64,000 bases of DNA from Ammoniphilus sp. CFH 90114 (GTDB taxonomy: Bacteria; Bacillota; Bacilli; Aneurinibacillales; RAOX-1): positions 458,914 through 522,913 of the forward strand of contig NZ_SDLI01000002.1 of NCBI RefSeq assembly GCF_004123195.1, given 5' to 3'. Position numbers and translations under genes: made by a program. Below the pieces are notes generated by a model. That model saw only the letters and a program-made list of their open reading frames with translations. It did not search any database and was not told the DNA's origin. This document shows, one piece after another, positions 53,072-62,012 of the stretch. Each line of letters starts with the position of its first letter. Within the stretch, counting starts at the first letter, position 1.

Positions 53072-53671
53072 ATGGTAACTCTTTACCATTGGTTAATGGG
53101 CTCTCTAAGAAAGTCTTGGTTTTTATGGAGTCTCATTATTACTAATTTTTTTGGTTCGATATACGGATTTTACTGGTATAAAGATCAACTTGCGCAAACT
53201 CATCCTGAGTGGCTAAGAATTTTTGTGCCAGATAGTCCGACGGGAAGTGCACTGTTTACGCTCTTTTTGATTACTCTCTTAATTGGTCGAAGCGTTCCTA
53301 CATTAGAAGCATTTGCGGCAGTGACAAACTTCAAGTATGGGGTTTGGGCGGTAGCCGTGATTTTAGCAGGATGGGCAATGGGAGGTACTAAGCATTGGAC
53401 GGATTTTATGTTGATGTTTTCTCACGCCGGAATGGCTATTGAGAGTCTCTTATATGCCAAACACTATACCATTCGCTTCAGGCATATTCTTATGGTAGGG
53501 ATATGGACGACTTGGAATGATTGGATGGATTATATGTTAGATATTCATCCTTATCTCCCTTCCGTCTTGAATGAGTATGATCGTTTCGTGGGTTGGCTGA
53601 CCTTCGCTCTAAGCTTATTTTCTCTCTCTCTTATATATATTTTGGTAAAGAAGAACAGAAAAGTGGTCTAA
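53072..53671 (+). CDS. ypjA: YpjA family membrane protein (DUF1405)
   Basis: A 199-residue protein with about six membrane spans; follows qcrC as in B. subtilis. ATG 53072 has GGGAGG 6 bases upstream; an ATG at 53021 lies next to the TATAAT box (53013-53018) and is rejected. Function unknown; linkage to the qcr genes is conserved. Confidence 0.82.
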   Translation: MVTLYHWLMGSLRKSWFLWSLIITNFFGSIYGFYWYKDQLAQTHPEWLRIFVPDSPTGSALFTLFLITLLIGRSVPTLEAFAAVTNFKYGVWAVAVILAGWAMGGTKHWTDFMLMFSHAGMAIESLLYAKHYTIRFRHILMVGIWTTWNDWMDYMLDIHPYLPSVLNEYDRFVGWLTFALSLFSLSLIYILVKKNRKVV

Positions 53672-53725
53672 TCTTGTCCTGCTTCCCATATGATGAGGGT
53701 AGATGTCGGAACAGGGAGGTTAGCG

Positions 53726-54532
53726 TTGAAAAAGAAACTCTATCTGTTGTTGATAACCATCCTCCTGATGGTTTGGTGCCTGCCGGCACTGACTTTAGGT
53801 GAACAAGAGGAAACACATAAAGATTTACTCCAGACTTTAGATCGGCTCTCACAAGAAGTACTAAGTCATACGGAGCAAGGCCAAATCGCAGAGGCTAAAG
53901 CTAAATTAGATGAACTTGCACAAGGTTTTACTCAGATTGGCTTTCATAAGAAGATAAGCATAGAGGCTTTGGAATTAGCATCCAATTCATTAGTTCAAGG
54001 AAAGCAGGTTTATGCAGCTGTTTCCCCCGATAAGAAAGAGGCGTTATGGCACGCCACTCAGATTCGGCTTTTAATCGATGCTTTAACTCACCCTAACCAA
54101 CCAATCTGGAAAGGGTACCATATGACCTACCTAGAGCAGGTTAGCAAAATGATTCATCATTCCGAGCGCAAACAAGTAAATGACTTAAGTAATGCCCTGC
54201 AAGAGAATTTAAAGCTTTATATGATTTTGAAGCCCTCCTTTGCTGTTAACCATTCCCCATCCACTATGCAAATGTTGGATTCGCTATATAATTTTTTACA
54301 ACAGCAATCTCGATTGGATGAGGTCAATTGGCTTGCTGTACAAAGTGCACTAGAACAATTGAGGGAAGTCACAGGCAATGTGTTCCTGGGTAAGGAAGAG
54401 TTTACTTTTGCCTGGTATATTAGCAGCAACTCTCCTATCGCTATGATTACACTAATGGGATTGATTCTATTAAGTTCCTTATCGTATGTAGGATGGAGGA
54501 TGTATATGGGTCAAAGAGTGAGGAGTATATAA
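53726..54532 (+). CDS. ypjB: Sporulation protein YpjB
   Basis: A 268-residue protein with a signal peptide (KKKLYLLLITILLMVWCLPALTLG, cut into shorter parts: basic start then hydrophobic core), a long helical external region and a C-terminal membrane anchor (about residues 238-256). TTG 53726 behind GGGAGG; the upstream frame from 53690 is less likely. Size and place after ypjA match B. subtilis YpjB. Confidence 0.83.
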   Translation: MKKKLYLLLITILLMVWCLPALTLGEQEETHKDLLQTLDRLSQEVLSHTEQGQIAEAKAKLDELAQGFTQIGFHKKISIEALELASNSLVQGKQVYAAVSPDKKEALWHATQIRLLIDALTHPNQPIWKGYHMTYLEQVSKMIHHSERKQVNDLSNALQENLKLYMILKPSFAVNHSPSTMQMLDSLYNFLQQQSRLDEVNWLAVQSALEQLREVTGNVFLGKEEFTFAWYISSNSPIAMITLMGLILLSSLSYVGWRMYMGQRVRSI

Positions 54533-54556
54533 AGTGCCTTCGGGCGCTTTTTTTTG
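54532..54556 (+). terminator. Terminator after ypjB
   Basis: AAGTGCC and GGCGCTT around a TTCG tetraloop, followed by seven or eight T. Confidence 0.88.
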
Positions 54557-54677
54557 TTTAACCATGTATTGGAATTAATTTTCAAAAAAAATTCATAGTT
54601 TTGTGATACATTTTTCGTGTATTTATCTTAAAATAAAAAGAAATGCTTACATATCAAAATAGAGGATGATGTCGCAG

Positions 54678-55601
54678 ATGATTCAAGCTAAAAAAGAAAT
54701 TTTATTAGAGAGTGGAACGAACGAATTAGAAGTGCTCGAGCTTGGCATCGGCGCACATAAGGAGCAGTGCCTGGGAATCAATGTGGCTAAGGTAAGAGAA
54801 ATTACGGCACCGGGGAAGGTGAGCAAACTCCCCCGTTCTCACCCTCATATATCTGGACTCATTCTTATGCGTAATGAGATCCTCCCCGTGATCAACCTTC
54901 CACGAGTACTTGGATTGGAAGAAGAATTGGAGTGGAACGAAGGAAGTTTCGTCGTTACGGAATTTAATGAATTGAAGGTGGTTTTCCACGTGGGCTGGGT
55001 AAGCCAAATTCATAGAATATCGTGGGAACAGATAGAAAAGCCTTCAGATATGCTTCAATCAGGGGGATCAATTGTTGGCGTTATCAAGCTGGAAGATAAA
55101 ATGATTATGCTCCTAGACTTTGAGAAGATTGTGGTAGATATTAACCCAGCTACAGGGATTAATGTAAAAAGGCTAGATAAAGTTGCCACTCGTCACGAAA
55201 GAGGGACAAAACGAATCCTTATTGCTGAAGATTCGGCTATCCTTAGAAAGCTGCTAGAAGAAACACTCTCAACAGCGGGTTACACTCAGCATCATATTTT
55301 CCATGATGGAAAACAAGCGTGGGATTATCTGCTTGATACGTATGATCAGCAAAAGGAGAATACCCTTGAGCAAGTGCATCTTATGATTACCGATATTGAG
55401 ATGCCACAGATGGATGGTTTGCATCTGACCAAAAAAATTAAGGAACACGAGTTTTTACATCGTATTCCTGTGGTCATCTTCTCATCTCTTATTTCGGAAT
55501 CTCTGAAACATAAGGGAGATGCCGTTGGGGCGAATGCTCAAATTACGAAACCTCAAATTGATACTCTTGTAGAGACATTGGATACTATAATATTTGGTTA
55601 A
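54678..55601 (+). CDS. cheV: Chemotaxis coupling protein CheV (CheW-receiver fusion)
   Basis: A 307-residue adaptor linking receptors to CheA. CheW-like domain about residues 10-160, then a receiver with ILIAEDSA, phospho-Asp in MITDIEMPQMDG and Lys in ITKPQ. Two earlier in-frame ATGs (54666, 54669) lie too close to AGAGG; ATG 54678 gives the same N-terminal length as B. subtilis CheV up to SGTNELE, though its spacing (12) is long. TTGTGA (54601) with TATCTT 17 bases on is a possible promoter. Confidence 0.93.
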   Translation: MIQAKKEILLESGTNELEVLELGIGAHKEQCLGINVAKVREITAPGKVSKLPRSHPHISGLILMRNEILPVINLPRVLGLEEELEWNEGSFVVTEFNELKVVFHVGWVSQIHRISWEQIEKPSDMLQSGGSIVGVIKLEDKMIMLLDFEKIVVDINPATGINVKRLDKVATRHERGTKRILIAEDSAILRKLLEETLSTAGYTQHHIFHDGKQAWDYLLDTYDQQKENTLEQVHLMITDIEMPQMDGLHLTKKIKEHEFLHRIPVVIFSSLISESLKHKGDAVGANAQITKPQIDTLVETLDTIIFG

Positions 55602-55604
55602 AGA

Positions 55605-55630
55605 GGGAGGCGTAGGCCTCCTTTCTTTTT
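55605..55630 (+). terminator. Terminator after cheV
   Basis: GGAGGC and GCCTCC around GTAG, followed by TTTCTTTTT. Confidence 0.78.
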
Positions 55631-55647
55631 GTTTGTTAGAGAGATGC

Positions 55648-56505
55648 CTATGCTTCCTTCAATGGTCTTTTCTGTTCGTCATGTGTAAAGCCCTCACCCA
55701 ATACTTCGTGTACGTCGTTTACAATGACAAAGGCATACGGATCAATTTCGTGGACGAGATGTTTTACGCGGATCATCTCCTGTCGACTTACTACACAGTA
55801 AAGGACATCCTTTTGGATTCCAGTCCACCCGCCCTTCCCATTCAGTAAGGTGGCACCTCTCTCCATTTCAGTCATAATTTTTTTTGCAATCTGTTCATTT
55901 TCATCCGAAATAATCGTGACTGCCTTGGCTGAATAGGATCCTTCTTGGACAAAATCGATGACTCTGGCCCCAATAAATACCGCAACAAGGGTGTACATCG
56001 CTCCTGTTAAATCAAGATAGAGCAAGGAAATGCCAATGACAAGGAAATCTGCCGCAAACATGGTTCTGCCGATACTCCAGCCCTTGTATTTATTCAGCAA
56101 GCGGGCAATAATATCGACTCCCCCCGTGGTTCCTCCGTAACGGAATACGATACCTAATCCCACTCCAACAGAAACCCCCGCATAGAGTGCGGCAAGTAAG
56201 GAATCTTCCAGCGGTAAGCGAAATTGCCCAAAGATGGTAAGGAAGAAGGACAAGGACAACGTCCCGATAATCGTGTAGATAAGAGCGATTCGACCCAGTA
56301 CTTTCCAGCCGACGAGTAAGAGAGGAATGTTGATTAGTAAATTGACTAATCCAGGGTCCCAGTTAAACATAAACTTCAATAGGATGGTGATCCCTGTGAC
56401 TCCTCCTTCAGCGAGATTATTTGCGATGTTAAAATAGTTGATTCCAAAACCCATGATTCCGGAGCCGATAAGGATCATGATAATATTCTTAATTCTATCC
56501 TTCAT
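55648..56505 (-). CDS. YitT family membrane protein
   Basis: A 285-residue protein with five or six membrane spans in the first two thirds (YitT/DUF161, including GSGIMGFGINYF and FRYGGTTGGVDIIARLL) and a C-terminal DUF2179 domain (about residues 195-280, GWTGIQKDVLYCVVSRQEM). B. subtilis has a YitT paralog (YpjC) at this position. AGGTGGG precedes ATG. Convergent with cheV. Confidence 0.9.
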   Translation of the reverse strand: MKDRIKNIIMILIGSGIMGFGINYFNIANNLAEGGVTGITILLKFMFNWDPGLVNLLINIPLLLVGWKVLGRIALIYTIIGTLSLSFFLTIFGQFRLPLEDSLLAALYAGVSVGVGLGIVFRYGGTTGGVDIIARLLNKYKGWSIGRTMFAADFLVIGISLLYLDLTGAMYTLVAVFIGARVIDFVQEGSYSAKAVTIISDENEQIAKKIMTEMERGATLLNGKGGWTGIQKDVLYCVVSRQEMIRVKHLVHEIDPYAFVIVNDVHEVLGEGFTHDEQKRPLKEA

Positions 56506-56604
56506 AGCAACCCACCTAATAAAAGAATGACGATCAAAGCACAGTTTCTATATTACCTAGTATGGACTGTAATTGTCTAGGAAATAGGTGAGAAAAAAGG
56601 TTCG

Positions 56605-56613
56605 TGTTATAAT
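56605..56613 (+). promoter_or_regulatory. Extended -10 promoter of the MazG-like gene
   Basis: TGT-TATAAT, 44 bases before the start. Confidence 0.55.
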
Positions 56614-56657
56614 TAGGATATGGATAGGAAAAGAAATATAGGAAGGGTTGGGAACCT

Positions 56658-56987
56658 ATGTCAAAAGAGATGACGATTAAAGAAATGCAAGCAGAAGTGG
56701 ATGCATATATTTCACAATTTAAAGAGGGATATTTCAGCCCCTTAGCTCTCATGGCCCGTTTAACAGAGGAAGCAGGAGAATTGGCTCGGGAAGTTAATCA
56801 CTATTACGGGGAAAAGCCGAAGCGAGCGGATGAGGAAGAAAACTCCATTGATATGGAATTAGCGGATTGTCTTTTCATTCTGACTTGTTTCGCTAACTCC
56901 TTAAACATTGATTTGGAAGAAGCGTTTCATAAGATGATGCATAAGTTTAATACGCGAGACGCCAACAGGTGGACGAGAAAAGAGTAG
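56658..56987 (+). CDS. ypjD: MazG-like nucleotide pyrophosphohydrolase (YpjD-like)
   Basis: A 109-residue all-alpha NTP pyrophosphatase-type protein. The metal-binding E-x2-E and E-x2-D pairs are EEAGE and ELAD. Substrate probably a non-canonical or excess nucleotide. Its position before dapB-mgsA-bsh matches B. subtilis ypjD. Confidence 0.9.
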   Translation: MSKEMTIKEMQAEVDAYISQFKEGYFSPLALMARLTEEAGELAREVNHYYGEKPKRADEEENSIDMELADCLFILTCFANSLNIDLEEAFHKMMHKFNTRDANRWTRKE

Positions 56988-56994
56988 ATTCTCA

Positions 56995-57023
56995 TTTCCA
57001 ACAGATAGGTAATCCTGTATAAT
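56995..57023 (+). promoter_or_regulatory. Promoter of the TPR-dapB-mgsA-bsh operon
   Basis: TTTCCA (56995-57000), 17 bases, TATAAT (57018-57023), 89 bases before the TPR gene. Confidence 0.6.
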
Positions 57024-57111
57024 TTGGTAACAAGATAGGCCACACGGACTTGATAGGCTGTACATATACTGTAGCATGATTTAACCTTCGTAAAAAAAGG
57101 AACGTGATGCT

Positions 57112-57612
57112 ATGAATGCCGGAAAGGAGTTTATCAAGGAAGCCTATCGTGCCATATTTCAAAAGGACTATCATAAGGCCATTGAGCTATTTAAGAAAGC
57201 GATAAGCCGTGATGCCAATAATGCAACCTATTATTATAAATTGTCAATCACTTATGCCAGAAATAATAATTTAGTTGATGCCATGGAATCGATTCAGCAA
57301 GCGATAAGGATATGCCCCGACAACCCCTTATACCGTAACCACAAGGTATTCTTAGAGGGGAGGAAGTTAGCGAAGGAAGCCTTGCTAAAAGTAGAAAGAG
57401 GAGAAGAAGTCTCATCTGTTCTGCCTTTGCTAGAAAAGTCCATTGAACTCGATCCCATTAATACACAGTCAAGATTGCTGTATGCCTTGGTATTGAAGAA
57501 GGAAGGCATGGTTGAGGACGCAATAGATGCACTTAAGGAGCTTATTACGCTAGATCCTTGGCATCGGGATGCTAAAGAGTTGCTGAAGTCTTGCCTTGTT
57601 GAAGAAGATTAA
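57112..57612 (+). CDS. Small TPR protein
   Basis: A 166-residue soluble protein with four tetratricopeptide repeats (DYHKAIELFKKAISRDANN, LVDAMESIQQAIRICPDN, and two more after residue 90). AAGGAACGTG precedes ATG. It opens the dapB operon, 20 bases upstream of dapB. No equivalent is known to me at this place in B. subtilis; partner unknown. Confidence 0.82.
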   Translation: MNAGKEFIKEAYRAIFQKDYHKAIELFKKAISRDANNATYYYKLSITYARNNNLVDAMESIQQAIRICPDNPLYRNHKVFLEGRKLAKEALLKVERGEEVSSVLPLLEKSIELDPINTQSRLLYALVLKKEGMVEDAIDALKELITLDPWHRDAKELLKSCLVEED

Positions 57613-57632
57613 ACATTAAAGGAGATATAGAT

Positions 57633-58415
57633 ATGTCAATTCGCGTCGTTGTAACAGGATCAAAAGGTAGAATGGGCCAGGAGGCTGTTAAAATGGTAAT
57701 GGCTGATCCGGAATTGGAATTGGTGGCTGAGGTAGGTTCACCTAGATCAGGGGGAGAGGGAGCCAGTTTTTCGGGTGTACCTTTCCTCACTTCTTTGGAA
57801 GAGGCATTACTAGCTTATAAACCTGATGTGCTCGTTGACCTGACGACCCCCCATGTGGTAAAAAGCCATATGGAGCTTGCCATTTTGCATGGAGTACGCC
57901 CTGTGGTAGGGACTACAGGGCTCTCTACGGAGGATATTGAAGAGTTAGACAAGCTTTGTCGTGAGAAGGGGGTAGGGGCGATCATCGCTCCCAATTTTGC
58001 GATTGGTGCGATCCTTATGATGAAGTTTGCCAGAGAGGCGGCACGATATATGCCGCATGTTGAAATTATTGAGTTGCATCACGATAAGAAACTAGATGCT
58101 CCATCGGGAACAGCGGTGAAGACAGCCGAACTTATACAGCAAACTCGACAGGAACTAAAGCAAGGTCATCCAGATGAAGAGGAGATCATCGACGGTGCAA
58201 GAGGCGGCTATTACCATGGGTTCCGCATACATAGCGTCCGTCTTCCTGGCCTCGTTGCGCATCAAGAAGTACTGTTTGGTCATGTGGGTCAGACGCTTAG
58301 CATCCGTCATGATTCTATGAATCGCGAATCCTTTATGCCTGGAATTAACCTAGGGATTAAGAAGGTCTTAAAATTGGACAGGTTAGTCTATGGTTTAGAG
58401 AATGTAATGGATTAA
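57633..58415 (+). CDS. dapB: 4-hydroxy-tetrahydrodipicolinate reductase
   Basis: Step of lysine, diaminopimelate and dipicolinate synthesis. The 260-residue protein has the nucleotide motif GSKGRMGQ, GTTGLS, and the catalytic ELHHDKKLDAPSGTA. AAAGGAG precedes ATG. Confidence 0.97.
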   Translation: MSIRVVVTGSKGRMGQEAVKMVMADPELELVAEVGSPRSGGEGASFSGVPFLTSLEEALLAYKPDVLVDLTTPHVVKSHMELAILHGVRPVVGTTGLSTEDIEELDKLCREKGVGAIIAPNFAIGAILMMKFAREAARYMPHVEIIELHHDKKLDAPSGTAVKTAELIQQTRQELKQGHPDEEEIIDGARGGYYHGFRIHSVRLPGLVAHQEVLFGHVGQTLSIRHDSMNRESFMPGINLGIKKVLKLDRLVYGLENVMD

Positions 58416-58436
58416 GCATTTGGAGGAGGAGCTACC

Positions 58437-58847
58437 ATGAAGATTGCCTTGATTGCCCACGACAAGAAAAAAAATGAACTGGTAAACTTTATGATTGCCT
58501 ATGAGCATATCTTTTCTGAGCATTCTTTGTATTCTACGGGGACGACAGGCTTAAGAATCATGGAGAATACGGAATTGAAAGTTCAACGCTTGGCCTCAGG
58601 CCCCTTAGGGGGAGACCAACAAATTGGCGCACTTATCACAACTGGAGATCTGGATCTGATTATCTTTTTCAGGGATCCTCTAACCGCACAACCTCATGAG
58701 CCAGATGTCAGTGCTTTGCTTCGCTTATGTGATGTATACGGAATTCCTTTAGCTACGAATGTGGCGACAGCTGAGCTATTGGTGAGAGCTGTAGAGCATG
58801 GCTTTTTTAGCTGGAGAGAAGTTGTAGATAAGTATAAGGGAGAGTAA
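58437..58847 (+). CDS. mgsA: Methylglyoxal synthase
   Basis: Converts dihydroxyacetone phosphate to methylglyoxal. The 136-residue protein has [20 protein letters not shown] with catalytic Asp residues, and [14 protein letters not shown] with the active-site His. GGAGGAG precedes ATG. Bacillithiol genes directly downstream may help detoxify methylglyoxal. Confidence 0.96.
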   Translation: MKIALIAHDKKKNELVNFMIAYEHIFSEHSLYSTGTTGLRIMENTELKVQRLASGPLGGDQQIGALITTGDLDLIIFFRDPLTAQPHEPDVSALLRLCDVYGIPLATNVATAELLVRAVEHGFFSWREVVDKYKGE

Positions 58848-58853
58848 AGAAAT

Positions 58854-59543
58854 ATGTTTGTAGACATTTTGGCTATTGGTGCCCATGCTGACGATATCGA
58901 AATCGGTGCGGGAGGGACGCTTTACAAGCATGCTTCTATAGGTCAGTCGATTGTGTTATGTGACTTAACTCTAGCAGAGCTGTCATCTAATGGGGATGTG
59001 GAGACGAGAATTCAAGAGGCGGAAGAGGCAAGAATGAGAATGGGAGCTAAGGAAAGGCTGAATCTTCATATTCCTGACCGAGGGATTGAGATTAACCCGA
59101 CTCAGATCAAACAACTTGTTGAAGTCATTAGAAAAGTAAAGCCCACCACCATTCTTGCTCCCTATAGCGAGGATCGTCATCCGGACCATGAGTGGTGCTC
59201 TCGATTAGTAAGAGAGGCCGTATTTAGTGCCGGAATACGGAAATTTGCCCCTGAAGCGGGCGAGGCTTTCAAAGTGGCGAAAGTCTACCATTACTTTATT
59301 AACGATTTTGTCGACCCTGATTTATGTGTAGATGTATCGGATGTTTATGAGCAAAAGTTACATATTTTAGAAGCGTATAAAAGCCAGTTCATGCCATCGA
59401 GTGGGGGAGTTGAAACTCCATTAACCACCGGATATTTCGAGCAGATACGCAGCAGAGAATACTTGTTCGGCAGAAAAATTGGAAAGGGCTTCGCTGAGGG
59501 TTTTACCTCTGCTAAGCCCCTATCCTTAGACTATTTGTGTTGA
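58854..59543 (+). CDS. bshB1: Bacillithiol biosynthesis deacetylase BshB1
   Basis: Deacetylates GlcNAc-malate in bacillithiol synthesis. The 229-residue PIG-L/LmbE-type zinc enzyme has GAHADDIEIGAGG and SEDRHPDHEW. It begins 6 bases after mgsA and its end is close to the bshA start. Confidence 0.95.
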   Translation: MFVDILAIGAHADDIEIGAGGTLYKHASIGQSIVLCDLTLAELSSNGDVETRIQEAEEARMRMGAKERLNLHIPDRGIEINPTQIKQLVEVIRKVKPTTILAPYSEDRHPDHEWCSRLVREAVFSAGIRKFAPEAGEAFKVAKVYHYFINDFVDPDLCVDVSDVYEQKLHILEAYKSQFMPSSGGVETPLTTGYFEQIRSREYLFGRKIGKGFAEGFTSAKPLSLDYLC

Positions 59544-59554
59544 GAGGACAAACC

Positions 59555-60694
59555 ATGAAAATTGGGATTACTTGTTATCCGACGGTTGGAGGTTCAGGAG
59601 TTATCGCAACTGAGCTGGGAAAACTCTTAGCAGAAAGAGGACATATCGTTCATTTTATTACGTCGGATATGCCTTTTCGGTTAGGAAAATTTTATCCAAA
59701 TATTTATTATCATGAGGTTGAGGTGAATCGCTACAATGTGTTCCGATATCCGCCTTACGATCTAAGCCTTGCGAGCAAAATGGCGGAGGTGGCTCAGACA
59801 GAGAAGCTAGATCTGCTGCATGTTCACTATGCTGTCCCTCATGCTATTAGCGCTTACCTAGCAAAACAGATGGTGGGAGATCACTTGAAGATCGTAACAA
59901 CCCTCCATGGGACGGATATTACGGTGTTAGGATATGACCGTTCCCTTAGCGATATGATTCGTTTTGGTATTGATAAGAGCGATAGCGTGACCGCGGTATC
60001 CCAGGATCTTATTGATCAGACGAAGCAGTTGCTGGGTGTCCAAAAAAACATCGAGAAAGTATATAATTTCGTGGACAAGAGAGAGTATTACCCGCGAGAT
60101 ATGAAAGACGTAAAGCAACAAATAGCCCCAAATGGGGAGAAGATAATCATTCATGTATCAAACTTTCGTCCCGTAAAGCGAACACAAGATGTAGTGAAAG
60201 TATTTGAGAGAGTCCGTGCGTCCATGCCAGCTAAGCTTCTGCTTATTGGTGAAGGGCCTGACACGCAAATGGTACGACAGTTAGCTCAAGATATGGGTTT
60301 GATCGAAGATATACGTTTCATGGGAAAACAGGATAACCTGGCTTGTGTTTATTCTCTGGCGGATTTGTTATTACTTACCTCCGAGAAGGAAAGCTTCGGC
60401 TTAGTTGCACTTGAGGCGATGGCCTGTGGAAAACCCGTCATTGCAACGAAAACAGGGGGAGTGCCAGAGGTTGTTGAGGAAGGGGAGACAGGTTATCTTC
60501 TTTCGATAGGCGACATTGAAGGGATGGCAGAGAAGGTCAAGCTGCTTTTGAATTCAGAAGAGCTCTATGCCCGGTTCTCTAAGCAATCTCTTCATCGTGC
60601 CTACCATATGTTTTGCCAGGAGAAAATTGCAAGACAATATGAAGAGATCTATGAGAGATTAGTCTATGGCGAAGTCCAGCCATGTTCCCTTTAG
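59555..60694 (+). CDS. bshA: Bacillithiol biosynthesis glycosyltransferase BshA
   Basis: Links N-acetylglucosamine from UDP-GlcNAc to L-malate. The 379-residue GT4 protein has GGSGVIATELGK, HYAVPHAISA, LIGEGPD and the donor motif EKESFGLVALEAMACGKPV. ATG 59555 has GAGAGGAC upstream; the frame from 59537 overlaps bshB1 and is less likely. Confidence 0.96.
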   Translation: MKIGITCYPTVGGSGVIATELGKLLAERGHIVHFITSDMPFRLGKFYPNIYYHEVEVNRYNVFRYPPYDLSLASKMAEVAQTEKLDLLHVHYAVPHAISAYLAKQMVGDHLKIVTTLHGTDITVLGYDRSLSDMIRFGIDKSDSVTAVSQDLIDQTKQLLGVQKNIEKVYNFVDKREYYPRDMKDVKQQIAPNGEKIIIHVSNFRPVKRTQDVVKVFERVRASMPAKLLLIGEGPDTQMVRQLAQDMGLIEDIRFMGKQDNLACVYSLADLLLLTSEKESFGLVALEAMACGKPVIATKTGGVPEVVEEGETGYLLSIGDIEGMAEKVKLLLNSEELYARFSKQSLHRAYHMFCQEKIARQYEEIYERLVYGEVQPCSL

Positions 60695-60695
60695 T

Positions 60696-60764
60696 CTATC
60701 TTCGGGTCTGGAGAGACTGAAATAATTTAGTCAATAAAACTAAGACCCCAATAAACACGCGCAT
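60696..60764 (-). CDS. Tiny hydrophobic ORF, 22 residues
   Basis: Antisense to the bshA-cca gap. AGAGAGGAGGTGA with 9-base spacing from GGAGG to ATG is a near-perfect ribosome site. The peptide starts MRVFIGVLVLLTKLF and ends basic (QTRR), like membrane-active small proteins or type I toxins. TATGAT-like box lies upstream on this strand (about 60785-60795). Expression unproven. Confidence 0.45.
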   Translation of the reverse strand: MRVFIGVLVLLTKLFQSLQTRR

Positions 60765-60818
60765 TTCTGCTCACCTCCTCTCTTATCATATTGTGCACAG
60801 GAAAAGGAGGTTACTTAT

Positions 60819-62012
60819 ATGGAAGAAGCTGCAAATGAACTGCTATCCATCCTCGAGACTAACGGATTTGCGGCCTACAAGGTAGGAGGATATGTTCGGG
60901 ACAAGCTGCTCGGACTTCCTATTAACGATATAGATGTGGCAACCTCTGCTACACCTGACCAGGTTATGAGTGTTTTTCCTAAGGTCATTCCCACAGGAAT
61001 AAAGCATGGTACGGTTACAGTGGTGTGGCGTGAACAGCACCTAGAAGTTACGACCTTTCGAAGAGAGTTAAACTACGTGAACCACAGACACCCCGGTGAA
61101 GTGGAATTCGTACAAGATATTTCAATGGACTTAGGACGGCGCGACTATACCATCAATGCCATGGCCATGGACAAACGGGGAAGGTTAATAGATCCTTATG
61201 AGGGGCAAAAAGACCTGTCCCAAGGAATCCTTCGAGCAGTGGGAAATCCTTTGGAGCGATTTGAAGAAGATGCTTTACGAATCCTCCGAGGACTAAGATT
61301 TAGTGTAAGATTTGGGCTGCATATTGAGAAGACAACTTGGGCAGCTATGATGGAGTGCAGTCACCTTTTAACTTGGATTTCAAGGGAAAGAATTAGGGAT
61401 GAAATTGTTAAGATGATTGAAGGAACTCACCCAGCATCCGCAATCGATTTGTTAGCTACTAAGGGTCTACTACCCTTTAAGGATTGGAGCACAAGGTTGG
61501 ATAGTTTGACCTCTCACGATGGAGGTGTCTGGTTAGAAGAATGCACGAATCCAACCTTGAGATGGGCAGCTTTATGTTACCATGATCCAGTGGATGAAGT
61601 TCAACAATTTTTCTCTCATTGGCGGTTTCCAAACAAACAATATCAAGCTGTAGCTACCTATCTTCGAATTGCACATACTCCGCTTGCCGGGGAGCGGGAG
61701 GCAAAGAAACTACTCCTTCTCTATGGAATGGAGAAGGTGAGAGAAGGAAGGATGCTTTCTTATGTCTTTTCCCCATCCATGGAATCCGTTCCGTTCGAGC
61801 ACTTGGAGAAATGGAATGAACAATTAAACTTACGTCACATAAAGCAGTTAGCTGTTACAGGTGAAGAGCTTGTCCTTGTTTTTCAGAAGCGACCTGGCCC
61901 TTGGATCAAGGAATCCCTGCAGTACCTCTTCGAACGTGTGGCAATAGACGGCATACCGAATGACCGAGAGTACCTGTTGCAGGAAATAAGAAAGGTTAAG
62001 GATCAAAGATGA
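60819..62012 (+). CDS. cca: CCA tRNA nucleotidyltransferase
   Basis: Adds or repairs the 3' CCA of tRNAs. The 397-residue class II enzyme has the nucleotidyltransferase motif GGYVRDKLLGLPINDIDVAT (two catalytic Asp), the RRDYTINAMAM motif, and RILRGLRFSVRFG. AAAGGAGG precedes ATG. Followed by birA with a 4-base overlap, as in B. subtilis. Confidence 0.96.
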   Translation: MEEAANELLSILETNGFAAYKVGGYVRDKLLGLPINDIDVATSATPDQVMSVFPKVIPTGIKHGTVTVVWREQHLEVTTFRRELNYVNHRHPGEVEFVQDISMDLGRRDYTINAMAMDKRGRLIDPYEGQKDLSQGILRAVGNPLERFEEDALRILRGLRFSVRFGLHIEKTTWAAMMECSHLLTWISRERIRDEIVKMIEGTHPASAIDLLATKGLLPFKDWSTRLDSLTSHDGGVWLEECTNPTLRWAALCYHDPVDEVQQFFSHWRFPNKQYQAVATYLRIAHTPLAGEREAKKLLLLYGMEKVREGRMLSYVFSPSMESVPFEHLEKWNEQLNLRHIKQLAVTGEELVLVFQKRPGPWIKESLQYLFERVAIDGIPNDREYLLQEIRKVKDQR

